55,917 nt of DNA from Sulfurimonas sp. RIFCSPLOWO2_12_36_12 (GCA_001829675.1 MIBZ01000039.1:1-55917), one strand, 5' to 3'; counted from the stretch's first letter, positions 32,279 through 41,117 are shown. Notes: a model not told the origin generated them from the sequence alone. Translations and numbers: made by a program.

Positions 32279-33403
32279 ATGCGCTATCTTTTTTTACTTA
32301 CATTTGCAATGTTGTTTGCAAACTCACTACAAGCAAACGAGAGCAAAGTTTGTCAAAAATGCCACCCGATAATATATGAAGAGTATTATGAATCTTCTCA
32401 CCGCAATGCATCTGTCTACAACAATCCTATCCATAAAGCAATGTGGGATAATCATCCAAAAGATGAAAAAGGCTATACATGCGCAAAGTGCCACTCTCCA
32501 AGCGATATTGAAGCGCTCAAAAGCGGTAAACTTGCAAAAAATGAAACCCAAATCCAAGAGCCTATCTCTTGCATCTATTGCCATAGCATAAAGGATGTAG
32601 AAGAGGGCGAGAGTTCAAATACAAATATTACTACAGGTAAAACAAAAGAGTTTTATACGGCTGAAAAAGGCAAAAAAGGCAAGGCAGAGTATGAAACAAC
32701 AAAGTCATGGTTTGGGCTTGTAAAAGAGTCTAAAAGCTCACCGTATCATAAAATTGATTATGACAATGAGAACTTTTATAGCGGAAATGTTTGCATGGGT
32801 TGCCATTCACATACAAATAATGAGCATAGCTTCGATATCACAATGCTTGATGCCAAGATAGACGAGAAAGATAAAAACAGCTGTATAACATGCCATATGC
32901 CACAGGTTCTTGGGACAAAAGTAACAATTAACGAGACCAAAACCCATGCTTATCACGGCATTGCAGGAATATACCATATGAATAAAAATATGGGAGAGTA
33001 TATTGAGTTTAAACTCTCTAAAAATAGCGATAACTTTAGTGTAGAGGTAATAAACAAGTCAAATCATGCGCTTTTTGGTCAAGCATTTAGGCAGGGTATT
33101 TTAAAAGCAGAAATAAATAGAGGCGGGAAAATAATAGAGTTAGAGCCTTTTATCTTTGAAAGAATATTAGCAAAAGATGGCGTAGAAGTTATGCCGTGGG
33201 ATGCAAAAGAGACGCTAAAAGACACTCTTGTTTACGCAAAAAGAGAAGTTCTGTTTAAAAAATCTCTGCAAAAAAATGACAAGTTAGTATTGACGCTTGG
33301 GGTGCAGCGAATCTCCAAAGAAGGTGCTAAAAAACTTGGACTTGAAGATAATAAGGAATTGACAAAATTTAGAGTTTTAAAAAGTGAAAAATTTAATTTC
33401 TAA
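32279..33403 (+). CDS. Periplasmic pentahaem cytochrome c (c554-like)
   Basis: The 374-residue protein has a signal peptide (about residues 1-19) and five CxxCH haem sites: CQKCH, CAKCH, CIYCH, CMGCH and CITCH, all in the first 215 residues. The pattern YEEYYESSHRNASVYNNPIHKAMW after the first haem is typical of cytochrome c554/multihaem family proteins. The last 150 residues are haem-free and strand-rich. It may transfer electrons to or from a nitrogen or sulfur compound enzyme; the substrate cannot be read from sequence. The FNR-type promoter ties it to the same conditions as nosZ. Confidence 0.8.
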   Translation: MRYLFLLTFAMLFANSLQANESKVCQKCHPIIYEEYYESSHRNASVYNNPIHKAMWDNHPKDEKGYTCAKCHSPSDIEALKSGKLAKNETQIQEPISCIYCHSIKDVEEGESSNTNITTGKTKEFYTAEKGKKGKAEYETTKSWFGLVKESKSSPYHKIDYDNENFYSGNVCMGCHSHTNNEHSFDITMLDAKIDEKDKNSCITCHMPQVLGTKVTINETKTHAYHGIAGIYHMNKNMGEYIEFKLSKNSDNFSVEVINKSNHALFGQAFRQGILKAEINRGGKIIELEPFIFERILAKDGVEVMPWDAKETLKDTLVYAKREVLFKKSLQKNDKLVLTLGVQRISKEGAKKLGLEDNKELTKFRVLKSEKFNF

Positions 33404-33469
33404 ATAATTTATAATTTTACTTTTATATAAATAGTAGTTTGCTAGAATGTGTATATCGTAGGAGTTGAA

Positions 33470-33520
33470 ATGAGAAGTATAATGCCAGACAACTTCGCCA
33501 CTCACTTTATTTCCACCTAG
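33470..33520 (+). pseudogene. Gene start interrupted by the IS remnant
   Basis: An ATG at 33470 follows a good aggag site (33460-33464) and a TAGAAT -10-like hexamer (33443-33448), which is an unusually complete start signal. The frame reads MRSIMPDNFATH and then enters the putative IS terminal repeat at 33506, stopping at 33520. No continuation was recognised beyond the element. It may be the 5' end of a lost gene, or part of the element's flank. Confidence 0.3.
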
Positions 33521-33753
33521 CGCCTGCATCGTTATGCTACACTTTTGACATATTCAAGATAAACATTCATAGGTTTTTGATAACCAATAGATGAATGAAA
33601 TCTCTTATAGTTGTATTTGTGCAATCGTTTAATCCTCTTTTAGAAGCTCTAATACGATTTTAGTTTTTTGCTCTGCACTAAAAACTTGACCTTTTTTTCT
33701 GCTCATTGTTTCTCCAATTATGGTTATGAATATTTTAGCTTTTTGGAAATAAA
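33506..33753 (-). mobile_element. Collapsed IS3-family element (internal deletion derivative)
   Basis: On the minus strand an ATG at 33706 opens MSRKKGQVFSAEQKTKIVLE, the N-terminus of an IS3-family OrfA. After 25 codons it runs into a stop. In another frame the sequence then directly reads YNYKRFHSSIGYQKPMNVYL up to a TAA at about 33534-33536, the C-terminus of an IS3-family integrase (OrfB). About 1 kb between them is missing. Imperfect inverted repeats TTTATTTCCA (33506-33515) and TGGAAATAAA (33744-33753) flank the remnant. This is a non-autonomous remnant that could be moved in trans. Its insertion explains most of the 562-base gap between genes. Confidence 0.75.
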
Positions 33754-33912
33754 AAGATGGTCTTGCTTGTTTGAGATTTTAAGGGCGTTATATCCTTTAA
33801 TTTGACCTTATTTTAAGGCTTTAATACTAAATCTCTTTTTCAAGAAATTTATTGTTATAAGTATATGTGGTTTGTATGAATTAGATGTTAATTTTTTGTT
33901 AATGCAGTGTTA
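33754..33912. other. AT-rich intergenic stretch without recognised content
   Basis: This is the rest of the gap between the IS remnant and the ftsZ terminator. All three frames read on the plus strand just after the element stop within about 20 codons. No RNA gene was recognised. Confidence 0.5.
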
Positions 33913-33949
33913 ACAAACATCATCACTATAAAGCTCAGATGATGTTTGT
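33913..33949 (-). terminator. Hairpin after ftsZ
   Basis: Perfect 12-base arms (acaaacatcatc at 33913-33924 and gatgatgtttgt at 33938-33949) enclose a 13-base loop, 17 bases past the ftsZ stop. The T-run is weak (TTTGTTAAC) but the stem is strong. It probably ends the ppiD-like-ftsA-ftsZ transcript. Confidence 0.65.
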
Positions 33950-33965
33950 AGGAAGTTGTTAAGAT

Positions 33966-35087
33966 TTAGTCTTGTTGTATTCTCATGTAAGATGGAATAT
34001 CTAGATGAGAGCCGTCAAGATCTCCGCCTACAACTAATCTTGGACGAATTTTTGCAATCGGTGAAGGAGAATCACTAACAAAATTTTCGTTATTTGAACT
34101 TGAAGAATTTACATCCTTTTCAAATCCTGTTGCAATTATTGTTATCTTAACATAATTCTCAGGAAGTGACTCATCAGTAGAAGTACCAAAAATTACATCA
34201 GCATCTTCGTGAGCACTCTCTTGAACTACAACCATAGCATCAGATATCTCTATCATAGGGAAATTAGGGTGCATATTAAAGTGCACAAGAACACCCATTG
34301 CACCGTTTATAGACACATTATCAAGAAGAGGAGATTCAATTGCCGCCTTTATAGCTTCATAAGCAGCATTCTCTCCCTCATATTCGCCAACACCCATAAG
34401 CGCCATGCCTTTATGACTCATAACTGTTTTTAAGTCGGCAAAGTCAAGATTGATGTCATTGTCGCCGTTAGACAAGATAACACCGGCTGTTCCACTAACG
34501 GCTTGAGCTAAAACACTGTCAACAATTTTAAAACTATCTTTGATGCCAAGCTTTCTATCAATTATTGAGAGCAGTTTGTCATTTGGAATAACAACAATAG
34601 AATCACTCTCTTTTTTCAACTCTTCAAGTCCGGCTTTTGCAAGTTTTAATCTTTTTGGTGCTTCAAATCCAAATGGTTTTGTAACAATTGAAATAGTTAA
34701 TGCATCTAGCTCTTTAGCAATTTTCGCAACAACAGGAGCAGCTCCGGTTCCGGTTCCGCCGCCAAGACCGGCAGAGATAAATACTATGTCAGCGCCTTGT
34801 AGAGCTGCTTTAATCTCTTCATAATTCTCTAGCGCAGACTCTTTGCCAATCTCTGGTTTCATACCGGCGCCAAGACCTTTTGTCAGTTTAACGCCAATCT
34901 GAATAGTAGTTGCGTTAACCGTATCCTTTAAGGCTTGAGCATCAGTGTTTATCATTATCATCTCAATGCCGGTAACGCCATTTTTAATCATATGACCAAT
35001 CATATTTCCGCCACCGCCGCCGACTCCGACAGCGACAATTCTCGCTCCACTTGCTTTACATGCTTCTTCTATTAAAAATGGTTCCAT
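33966..35087 (-). CDS. ftsZ: Cell division GTPase FtsZ
   Basis: FtsZ polymerises into the Z-ring that drives division. The 373-residue protein has VGVGGGGGNMIGHMI at the N-terminus, the tubulin signature GGGTGTGAAP at about residues 110-119 and the T7 loop region NLDFADLKTVM. After a variable linker the C-terminus ends DIPSYMRIQQD, the peptide that binds FtsA. It lies nine bases after ftsA in the same transcription unit, as is common in bacteria. Confidence 0.97.
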   Translation of the reverse strand: MEPFLIEEACKASGARIVAVGVGGGGGNMIGHMIKNGVTGIEMIMINTDAQALKDTVNATTIQIGVKLTKGLGAGMKPEIGKESALENYEEIKAALQGADIVFISAGLGGGTGTGAAPVVAKIAKELDALTISIVTKPFGFEAPKRLKLAKAGLEELKKESDSIVVIPNDKLLSIIDRKLGIKDSFKIVDSVLAQAVSGTAGVILSNGDNDINLDFADLKTVMSHKGMALMGVGEYEGENAAYEAIKAAIESPLLDNVSINGAMGVLVHFNMHPNFPMIEISDAMVVVQESAHEDADVIFGTSTDESLPENYVKITIIATGFEKDVNSSSSNNENFVSDSPSPIAKIRPRLVVGGDLDGSHLDIPSYMRIQQD

Positions 35088-35096
35088 ACTTTCTCC

Positions 35097-36452
35097 TTAA
35101 AATAACTGTGTTGCCCAGTTCCAAAATTTGCTAAATGCTCCAGCCTCATCACTCTTTTTCTCCTTTTTTAATCCAATACTAATCATTCCAACTTTTTTTT
35201 CATTATGTAGTTGAGGAGTGGGAATGTCTTGTTCTTCAGTAAGATTAATAGTGCTTTGTTCAGTAAAAACTTCATTTGAATGCCTTACTCTTTTATTTAC
35301 ATCTATCTCATATTGAGTGTATGGAGATGCCGCGTACATAACAAGACCTACAGCGCTTGAATATTCCGGTGAACGAAGATTGTCAAAAAGCCCGTACATC
35401 TCTTTTGGTTTGGCAAGACGGACAGGAATAGAGCCAAAAGTTGCAACTGCCAGCTCTCTTATCCCTTCCATCTGTGAAAATCCGCCGGTTAGCACTACGC
35501 CGGCACCAATTTTATCTTTTAGCCCGCTGTTTTCAATAAACTGAGCCAAAATCATCAATGTTTCTTCAACTCTTGCATAGACAACATTGTGTACAACTTC
35601 AAGAGAAACTTCATGTGTCGTATATTCATCACCGATTATAGGAAGCTCAATTAAATCATTGCTCGGTGTTAGCAGAGAACCATAATTTAGTTTTACGCTG
35701 TCTGCAATATTTAAGGGTGTGTGAAGCGCCATAGATAAATCACTTGTAACATGGTTAGAGCCAACTCCCAAAAAGTCATTGTATCTAAGTGAGTTTCCTG
35801 AATGAATAATGATATTGCTTGTATTTCCGCCCATATCAATGAGTGCAACGCCTAACTCTTTTTCATCATCATTTAATGTAGCAATTGAAGAGGCATAACC
35901 GGTAAGTACGATATTTTCAACTTCAACACCGGCACCGCGAACAGCTTTTTTAAGATTGTTTAAATTTGATTTTTGAGTTGTAATAATATGAGTATCAACT
36001 TCAAGTCTTGAAGCATTCATCCCAAGCGGGTCTTCAATAAAATCTTGGTCATCAACTTTGAAATTATAAGGAAGTGCATGCAGAACTTCATACTCGTTCG
36101 GTATGTTTGCGTTATAAAGAGAGGTTTGCATAACTCTCTCTATCTCTTTAAAACTAACTTCTTTGTTTTGAATATTAACAATGCCGCTAGAATTTAAGCT
36201 TTTTGTATAAGCTCCGGAGATAGATACTATTGCAGTTTTAACTTCGCTTCCAGAGACTCGTTTAGCATCATTTAGTGCACTTTTAATAGATCTTGAAGCA
36301 AGTTCTATATTAGTAATGCTTCCTTTTTTGAGACCTTGTGCTTTGGAAACACCGGCCCCTGTTATAGATATTGAGTTATCGTTATCTATTTCAGCGATAA
36401 TTGCACATATTTTTGTCGAACCAATATCTATGGCTAAAACAGTTCTGCTCAA
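35097..36452 (-). CDS. ftsA: Cell division protein FtsA
   Basis: FtsA is the actin-like membrane anchor for FtsZ. The 451-residue protein has the phosphate-1 loop VLAIDIGSTKICAII, the SHS2 domain (about residues 85-165) and the phosphate-2 and adenosine motifs ALIDMGGNTSNIIIHSG and GVVLTGGFSQMEGI. The C-terminal amphipathic helix reads FSKFWNWATQLF and would bind the membrane. It lies between the PpiD-like gene (one base gap) and ftsZ. Confidence 0.96.
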   Translation of the reverse strand: MSRTVLAIDIGSTKICAIIAEIDNDNSISITGAGVSKAQGLKKGSITNIELASRSIKSALNDAKRVSGSEVKTAIVSISGAYTKSLNSSGIVNIQNKEVSFKEIERVMQTSLYNANIPNEYEVLHALPYNFKVDDQDFIEDPLGMNASRLEVDTHIITTQKSNLNNLKKAVRGAGVEVENIVLTGYASSIATLNDDEKELGVALIDMGGNTSNIIIHSGNSLRYNDFLGVGSNHVTSDLSMALHTPLNIADSVKLNYGSLLTPSNDLIELPIIGDEYTTHEVSLEVVHNVVYARVEETLMILAQFIENSGLKDKIGAGVVLTGGFSQMEGIRELAVATFGSIPVRLAKPKEMYGLFDNLRSPEYSSAVGLVMYAASPYTQYEIDVNKRVRHSNEVFTEQSTINLTEEQDIPTPQLHNEKKVGMISIGLKKEKKSDEAGAFSKFWNWATQLF

Positions 36453-36453
36453 C

Positions 36454-37917
36454 TTAGAGTCCTTGGATGAAAATCTCAGTTTTGTACTTGCTTTGCAGGT
36501 TTTTAATCAACCCTTCACTAAACATAGCACTTTTTAATCTAACAATCGGATTGTTTTGATCAGTGTTAGTGTTATTAAGCAGTTTTTGTTCCAATATATT
36601 ATACATAACAACATTTCCGCTCTCTAAAGTAATAAATCCTCTTCTATTTTGGGTTGTAAAGAGCATACTTAAAAATTCTTTTGCCTCTTTGGCATTTAAA
36701 TCAGTTAGTTTGTTATAGTCATTTCCCGTGATAAAATCAGTTGTTGTTCCGTTAAATGTAGAAAATGAGTTTTTTGCTAACTCTAACAGTTTTATTTTCT
36801 TTTGTTCGCCGACATAGAGATAAAGAATATCATTTTTAGCATCTTCATAACTTTTAGCTTTAGGCTGATTTACTTTTACAAGTTCAAATGTAAAGTAATC
36901 TTCACCAACCATGATAGGCTTAGAAAATGGAGATGCAGTTGTTAACTTTGATATAACTTCAAAAGCATCAATGCCAAAAGGATTTTTTGTAGGAGATATG
37001 GTTAAGGTTTGTATATCCACACCCGTAGCTTCACCTTTTTTGTATGCAACATATGTTTTCAATGCCTCTTTTTTAGTCTCTTTTGCATCTAACTCTGCTT
37101 TTATTTTATCTTTAGCAGCATCAAGCGGCAATATTTTTCCATCACTATCTTTTAAATTGCTTTTGTTTTCATTATAGTACTCATTCAGTATTGCGTCACT
37201 ATACTCTTTAGAAATTTTTGCCTGTTTGATAAATTTTAAATCATAACTGATTTCTGTCATAAAGTCGTTTTTCTTACTCTCCCAGAATGGTTTTAAAAAC
37301 TCATCCGATGTATCAATGTTGATTATGTTTGTATCTAAAACTTTATAATTTATTTTATCGGCAATGTTAGTAGCAGTGTCTAAAATTTTCAGTTCACTAT
37401 CTTTTACTTCGATTGGAAGAAGTTTAAGAGTTTTTTTAACCAATATGTCTTTTTTTATACCGGCTTCGTACTCTTTAATGCTTAGGTTGTTTTTTAATAG
37501 AATTTCTTTGTATAACTCTTTATCAAAAACACCATCTTTGTGAAAGTAATCTTGCGCTTTTATCTCATTTAATAACTCGGCATCACTAACTTGCAAGTCA
37601 TAAGACTCAGCTAAATTTAGCACAAGAGCTTGTTGCGTCAACTGCCTAAGCGCTTGAGCTTTAAGCCCAAAACTTTTAGCTTTCTCTTCATCAAATTCTC
37701 CTTGGAACATTTGAGAATATTGAGCATAAAGGTTAGAGTAGCTCTTTTGAAGTTCGCCCCCTGTTATCTCGATGCTTCCAACTTTTGCTACTGCTCCGGC
37801 TTTATCACCGTAACCATATTGACCCCAGCCTACAAACCCAGCTCCGACGAAAGCGATAGTAGAAATCCAGATAGTTATAATAAGATATTTTTTGTGTCTT
37901 TGCATCCAAGTAATCAT
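36454..37917 (-). CDS. PpiD/SurA-like peptidyl-prolyl isomerase, membrane-anchored
   Basis: The 487-residue protein has a single N-terminal helix (about residues 11-31, IITIWISTIAFVGAGFVGWG) with a basic cytoplasmic end. SurA-N/PpiD-type chaperone helices (about 40-180) and a degenerate parvulin-like middle (about 245-380) follow. It is probably a periplasmic folding factor at the inner membrane, resembling PpiD. The catalytic motif of parvulins is not clear, so it may be chaperone only. It precedes ftsA by one base in the same unit, a gene order known from other Campylobacterota. Confidence 0.8.
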   Translation of the reverse strand: MITWMQRHKKYLIITIWISTIAFVGAGFVGWGQYGYGDKAGAVAKVGSIEITGGELQKSYSNLYAQYSQMFQGEFDEEKAKSFGLKAQALRQLTQQALVLNLAESYDLQVSDAELLNEIKAQDYFHKDGVFDKELYKEILLKNNLSIKEYEAGIKKDILVKKTLKLLPIEVKDSELKILDTATNIADKINYKVLDTNIINIDTSDEFLKPFWESKKNDFMTEISYDLKFIKQAKISKEYSDAILNEYYNENKSNLKDSDGKILPLDAAKDKIKAELDAKETKKEALKTYVAYKKGEATGVDIQTLTISPTKNPFGIDAFEVISKLTTASPFSKPIMVGEDYFTFELVKVNQPKAKSYEDAKNDILYLYVGEQKKIKLLELAKNSFSTFNGTTTDFITGNDYNKLTDLNAKEAKEFLSMLFTTQNRRGFITLESGNVVMYNILEQKLLNNTNTDQNNPIVRLKSAMFSEGLIKNLQSKYKTEIFIQGL

Positions 37918-38084
37918 TGAGTTAATAGCCTTGTTTATGATATTTTTGTAATTTTAGGTAAATTCGTATTAAACCTTGATAAAGAGAAGTTATACTTGTA
38001 AAAGTGTTTGATTGATAAAACTAAGAGAAATGTAAATGAAAAAGTTGTAAAATTGACTCAAATATAGCTAAAAAAGGATTTTTA

Positions 38085-38441
38085 ATGAATAAGATTGAAA
38101 AATATTCAAATATTGAAAAAGAGTTGCCAAAATTACCGGAAGTCTTATTAAATACTATTCAGTCCGATGTTTTAGAGATAAAAAGTATTGATAAATCGTG
38201 TAAAAAATATCTTAATGCATGCTCTAAAATACCGGAGCTTAAAGATGTATGTTATGTTGTTTTTTCAAAATATATTGATAAAGATAATCACAAATATGAA
38301 AAATTTATCTTTTTAGGCAAAGAAGGAGAAGAACTTTTTGATGTAAGCGGAACAGAGATGGAACTCTACGGTTTGCTTGCATGTACAAATCTTAATTATA
38401 CCGAAGAGTATGAAGCTTTATCCTCAGAACATAATGAATAA
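38085..38441 (+). CDS. Hypothetical cytosolic protein
   Basis: The family is not recognised. The 118-residue protein has no signal or membrane segment. It is Lys/Glu-rich, with three cysteines (KSCKKYLNACSK and DVCYVVF) and strands IFLGKEGEELFDV near the end. It has an aaagga site and a 167-base AT-rich upstream region. Its last codons overlap bioA by eight bases, so the two are probably co-translated. Confidence 0.55.
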   Translation: MNKIEKYSNIEKELPKLPEVLLNTIQSDVLEIKSIDKSCKKYLNACSKIPELKDVCYVVFSKYIDKDNHKYEKFIFLGKEGEELFDVSGTEMELYGLLACTNLNYTEEYEALSSEHNE

Positions 38442-39729
38442 TTTAGAGTTGAAAAATAGGGATTTGGATGTCTTATGGCATCCTTGCACCCAGATGAAAG
38501 ACCACGAAACGCTTCCGTTAATTCCCATAAAAAGAGCGCACGGAGTCTATTTAGAAGATTTTGACGGCAACTCTTATATAGATGCCATAAGCAGCTGGTG
38601 GGTAAATCTATTCGGGCATACAAACAGTTATATAAATGAAAAAATTAAAGAGCAGTTGGATACCTTAGAACATGTAATACTTGCAGGATTTACACATGAA
38701 CAAGTTGTAAAGTTATCCGAGAGGTTAGTAAAACTAACACCGGATGGACTTAATAAATGTTTTTATGCTGATAATGGCTCAAGTGCTGTTGAAATTGCTC
38801 TAAAGATGAGTTTTCATGCACATAAAAACAGCTCCAAGAACAGAAAACTTTTCGTCTCTCTTGCTAACTCATATCACGGAGAGACAATCGGCGCACTAAG
38901 TGTTGGTGATGTAAAACTTTATAAAGAGACTTATGAACCGCTTCTTATCCAAACTATCCAAACTTCTGTTCCAAAAGATATGAGCATAGAAGCGGCAAAA
39001 GAGGCAGCAACAGAGTTTGAAGAGTTATGTAGAGAAAAGTCAAATGAGATAAGTGCGATAATTTTAGAGCCGTTAGTTCAGGGTGCCGGTTCTATGCATA
39101 TGTATCATAAAGAGTTTTTAGTTTTAGTGCGTGATATTTGCAACAGATATAATATCCATCTGATTGCTGATGAAGTAATGGTTGGTTTTGGAAGAACCGG
39201 AGAGATGTTTGCATGTCAAAGCGCTAACATAACACCGGATTTTCTTGTTTTATCAAAAGGGTTGACGGGCGGTTATCTGCCACTCTCCGTTGTGCTAACA
39301 ACCAATGAGATTTATGCTAAATTTTACTGCGATTATAGTGAACACAAAGCTTTTTTACACTCTCACAGCTATACCGGAAACGCCCTTGCTTGCGCTGCTG
39401 CAAATGCTACGCTTGATATTTTTGAGAGAAATGATGTTATAGAAGAAAATAGAAAAACTGCTAAATATATGGGTGATAGATTAGAAAAATTTAAAGAGCT
39501 TAAAAATGTTGCTTCAATTAGACAGAGCGGTATGATTTGCGCGGTAGAGTTAAAAGAATATAGACCGGAAGACAGAGTAGGTTTAAAAGTCTATCAATAC
39601 GGACTTGATAACGGTGTACTGTTGCGTCCGCTCGGGCATATAATCTACTTTATGCCGCCATATATCATAAGAAATGAAGAGATTGATAAGATGATGGATA
39701 CTGCCTATGAAGCTATAAAATTGCTTTAA
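38434..39729 (+). CDS. bioA: Adenosylmethionine-8-amino-7-oxononanoate transaminase
   Basis: BioA converts KAPA to DAPA in biotin synthesis, using S-adenosylmethionine as amino donor and PLP. ATG 38434 was chosen because the protein then begins MNNLELKNRDLDVLWHPCTQMKDHE, the normal BioA opening; upstream extension overlaps the preceding gene. The 431-residue enzyme has SWWVNLFGH, YADNGSSAVEIALKMSFH, the LIADEVMVGFGRTG aspartate segment and the PLP lysine in LSKGLTGGYLPLS. Its end overlaps the convergent arsR gene by four bases. Confidence 0.93.
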   Translation: MNNLELKNRDLDVLWHPCTQMKDHETLPLIPIKRAHGVYLEDFDGNSYIDAISSWWVNLFGHTNSYINEKIKEQLDTLEHVILAGFTHEQVVKLSERLVKLTPDGLNKCFYADNGSSAVEIALKMSFHAHKNSSKNRKLFVSLANSYHGETIGALSVGDVKLYKETYEPLLIQTIQTSVPKDMSIEAAKEAATEFEELCREKSNEISAIILEPLVQGAGSMHMYHKEFLVLVRDICNRYNIHLIADEVMVGFGRTGEMFACQSANITPDFLVLSKGLTGGYLPLSVVLTTNEIYAKFYCDYSEHKAFLHSHSYTGNALACAAANATLDIFERNDVIEENRKTAKYMGDRLEKFKELKNVASIRQSGMICAVELKEYRPEDRVGLKVYQYGLDNGVLLRPLGHIIYFMPPYIIRNEEIDKMMDTAYEAIKLL

Positions 39730-40100
39730 TTTGGCTTTACTTCATCAAAAAAAAGCTCTCTGTTTCTTTCAAAGTTTTCAATCAGTGTTGTAAAACAATT
39801 TCCCAACTCTTCTATTATCTCTATATTTGGCTCTATGTATATCTTGTTTCCCTTTTTTTGCATCTTTATAATATTTGCTTCACGCAGCAGTTGCAAATGT
39901 TTAGATATAGTAGGCAGAGAAAAATCAAAATGCTGTGCGATAGTAGTTACACAAGTGGTATGTGGATTGGCATTTTCTTTAGGAACTTTCTCATCTATTG
40001 AACATGTATAGCCGCCGGTAAAAACATTTTTAAAAATCAAAAAACGGGTTTCGTTGCCAAGTGCCTTAAAAATTTTAATTTTTTGTTGCATATCTAGCAT
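39726..40100 (-). CDS. ArsR-family repressor with two cysteines
   Basis: The 124-residue winged-helix protein has MLDMQQKIKIFKALGNETRF and the recognition helix region FSLPTISKHLQLLREANII. ATG 40100 was chosen because aaggag lies seven bases before it; the longer frame has no signal. It has two cysteines (C33 and C50) and no ArsR ELCVCDL or CadC-type metal box, so it is more likely a redox or persulfide sensor than an arsenic sensor. It diverges from a rhodanese-DsrE pair over a palindromic site, which suggests it represses sulfur-handling genes. Confidence 0.8.
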   Translation of the reverse strand: MLDMQQKIKIFKALGNETRFLIFKNVFTGGYTCSIDEKVPKENANPHTTCVTTIAQHFDFSLPTISKHLQLLREANIIKMQKKGNKIYIEPNIEIIEELGNCFTTLIENFERNRELFFDEVKPN

Positions 40101-40150
40101 ATTTTGTCTCCTTGACAAATAGTTGAAATAATTATACCATAGCAATATGT

Positions 40151-40162
40151 ATTTAGCTAAAT
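40151..40162. promoter_or_regulatory. Candidate operator: perfect ATTTAGCTAAAT palindrome
   Basis: A 12-base perfect palindrome sits 50 bases upstream of the arsR start and 37 bases before the rhodanese ATG. Related AT-rich half-sites (CTAAATATGC, GCAAATAT) lie next to it. ArsR-type repressors bind such dyads in their own divergent promoters. Confidence 0.45.
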
Positions 40163-40198
40163 GCCTAAATATGCAAATATTTTAATAAAGGATAGATT

Positions 40199-40675
40199 AT
40201 GAAAAAGTTATTAGCTTTAGGTATGCTCATGGGAGTGTTTTTAACTTCCTCATCTCTTTTTGCACAAGATGATGCAAAAATGGTACTTATTAATGAGGCA
40301 AAAAAAGAGACGGGAGAGATTACACCGGATAATCTCAAAAAAATGTTTGATGATGAAGAGAGCGTCATTATTCTTGATGTGAGAGAGAGTGAGCAAAGAG
40401 CAGAGGGAGATATTTTTGATGATATGGTCGCTGTAACATCATTTTCAATCACTCGCGGAAATTTAGAGTGGGAAGTGTTGAGCAAGATTACAGACAAAAA
40501 TATAGCTATTGTTACTTTTTGCAGAAACGGCGGAAGAGGTGCTTTGGCTGCTCAAACACTTAAAAAACTCGGTTATAAAAATGTAAAAAATCTTCAGGGC
40601 GGACTTGCAGACTGGGCAAAAGCAGGCTATAGCGTAAAAACCGGTTTGGGTGTAACCAAACTTTCAAAGGAGTAG
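40199..40675 (+). CDS. Periplasmic rhodanese-like sulfurtransferase
   Basis: The 158-residue protein has a signal peptide ending at about LFA-QDD and one rhodanese domain. The domain contains VIILDVRESEQRAEGD (CH2A-like) and the active-site loop VTFCRNGGRGALAAQTL, where C108 would carry the persulfide. The tail KNVKNLQGGLADWAKAGY is typical of single-domain rhodaneses. It probably transfers sulfane sulfur in the periplasm, in keeping with a sulfur-oxidising lifestyle. It is three bases upstream of a DsrE gene. Confidence 0.88.
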   Translation: MKKLLALGMLMGVFLTSSSLFAQDDAKMVLINEAKKETGEITPDNLKKMFDDEESVIILDVRESEQRAEGDIFDDMVAVTSFSITRGNLEWEVLSKITDKNIAIVTFCRNGGRGALAAQTLKKLGYKNVKNLQGGLADWAKAGYSVKTGLGVTKLSKE

Positions 40676-40678
40676 AAG

Positions 40679-41032
40679 ATGATTACTATAATATTAAATC
40701 ACGAGCCTTATGACGGTTCTGATATTACTTGGAATGCTCTGCGTTTAGCTTCAACACTGCATAAAAACGGGGAAAATGTAAATATTTTTCTAATGAATGA
40801 TGCTGTTGATTTGGCAAGAGATAAAACAACAAAGCCTGAGAGCTATGACCATGATTTGGTTTTGATGCTTAAAAAACTTCACAGTGACGGTGTGGCGCTG
40901 CAAGCTTGCGGCACCTGTAACGCCCGTTGCGGAATTTTTAAAAATGAACCCTACTTTGATGAAAAAATTTCATCAACTATGCAGGTTCTCTCAGACTGGG
41001 TTAGCCAAAGTAAGCAAGTGCTTACATTTTAA
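40679..41032 (+). CDS. DsrE-family protein
   Basis: The 117-residue cytosolic protein fits the DsrE/YchN family. It has IILNHEPYDGSDITWNALRLASTL at the start, FLMNDAVDLARDKT in the middle and the cysteine motif QACGTCNARCG (C77, C80, C84). DsrE-like proteins relay or bind sulfur in trans. It is co-transcribed with the rhodanese, and the pair is likely controlled by the divergent ArsR protein. Confidence 0.85.
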   Translation: MITIILNHEPYDGSDITWNALRLASTLHKNGENVNIFLMNDAVDLARDKTTKPESYDHDLVLMLKKLHSDGVALQACGTCNARCGIFKNEPYFDEKISSTMQVLSDWVSQSKQVLTF

Positions 41033-41093
41033 TTTAAAACGCCATCGGAGTAAAACCCCGCTTGGCTTCGCTGGCCGCTATGGCACTAAAGCT

Positions 41094-41109
41094 TGGCACA
41101 TTCGTGCCA
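41094..41109. terminator. GC-rich hairpin between convergent genes
   Basis: The six-base arms TGGCAC and GTGCCA around ATTC lie in an unusually GC-rich 70-base stretch (about 41040-41110) between the DsrE gene and dnaJ, which converge. It probably serves as a shared terminator; the stretch may also be a dispersed repeat. Confidence 0.4.
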
Positions 41110-41117
41110 GAGTAAAT

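Noticed and set aside
39726..40100. Arsenic-resistance operon
   Set aside because: The ArsR-type repressor lacks the ArsR metal box and no arsenate reductase or arsenite pump lies nearby.
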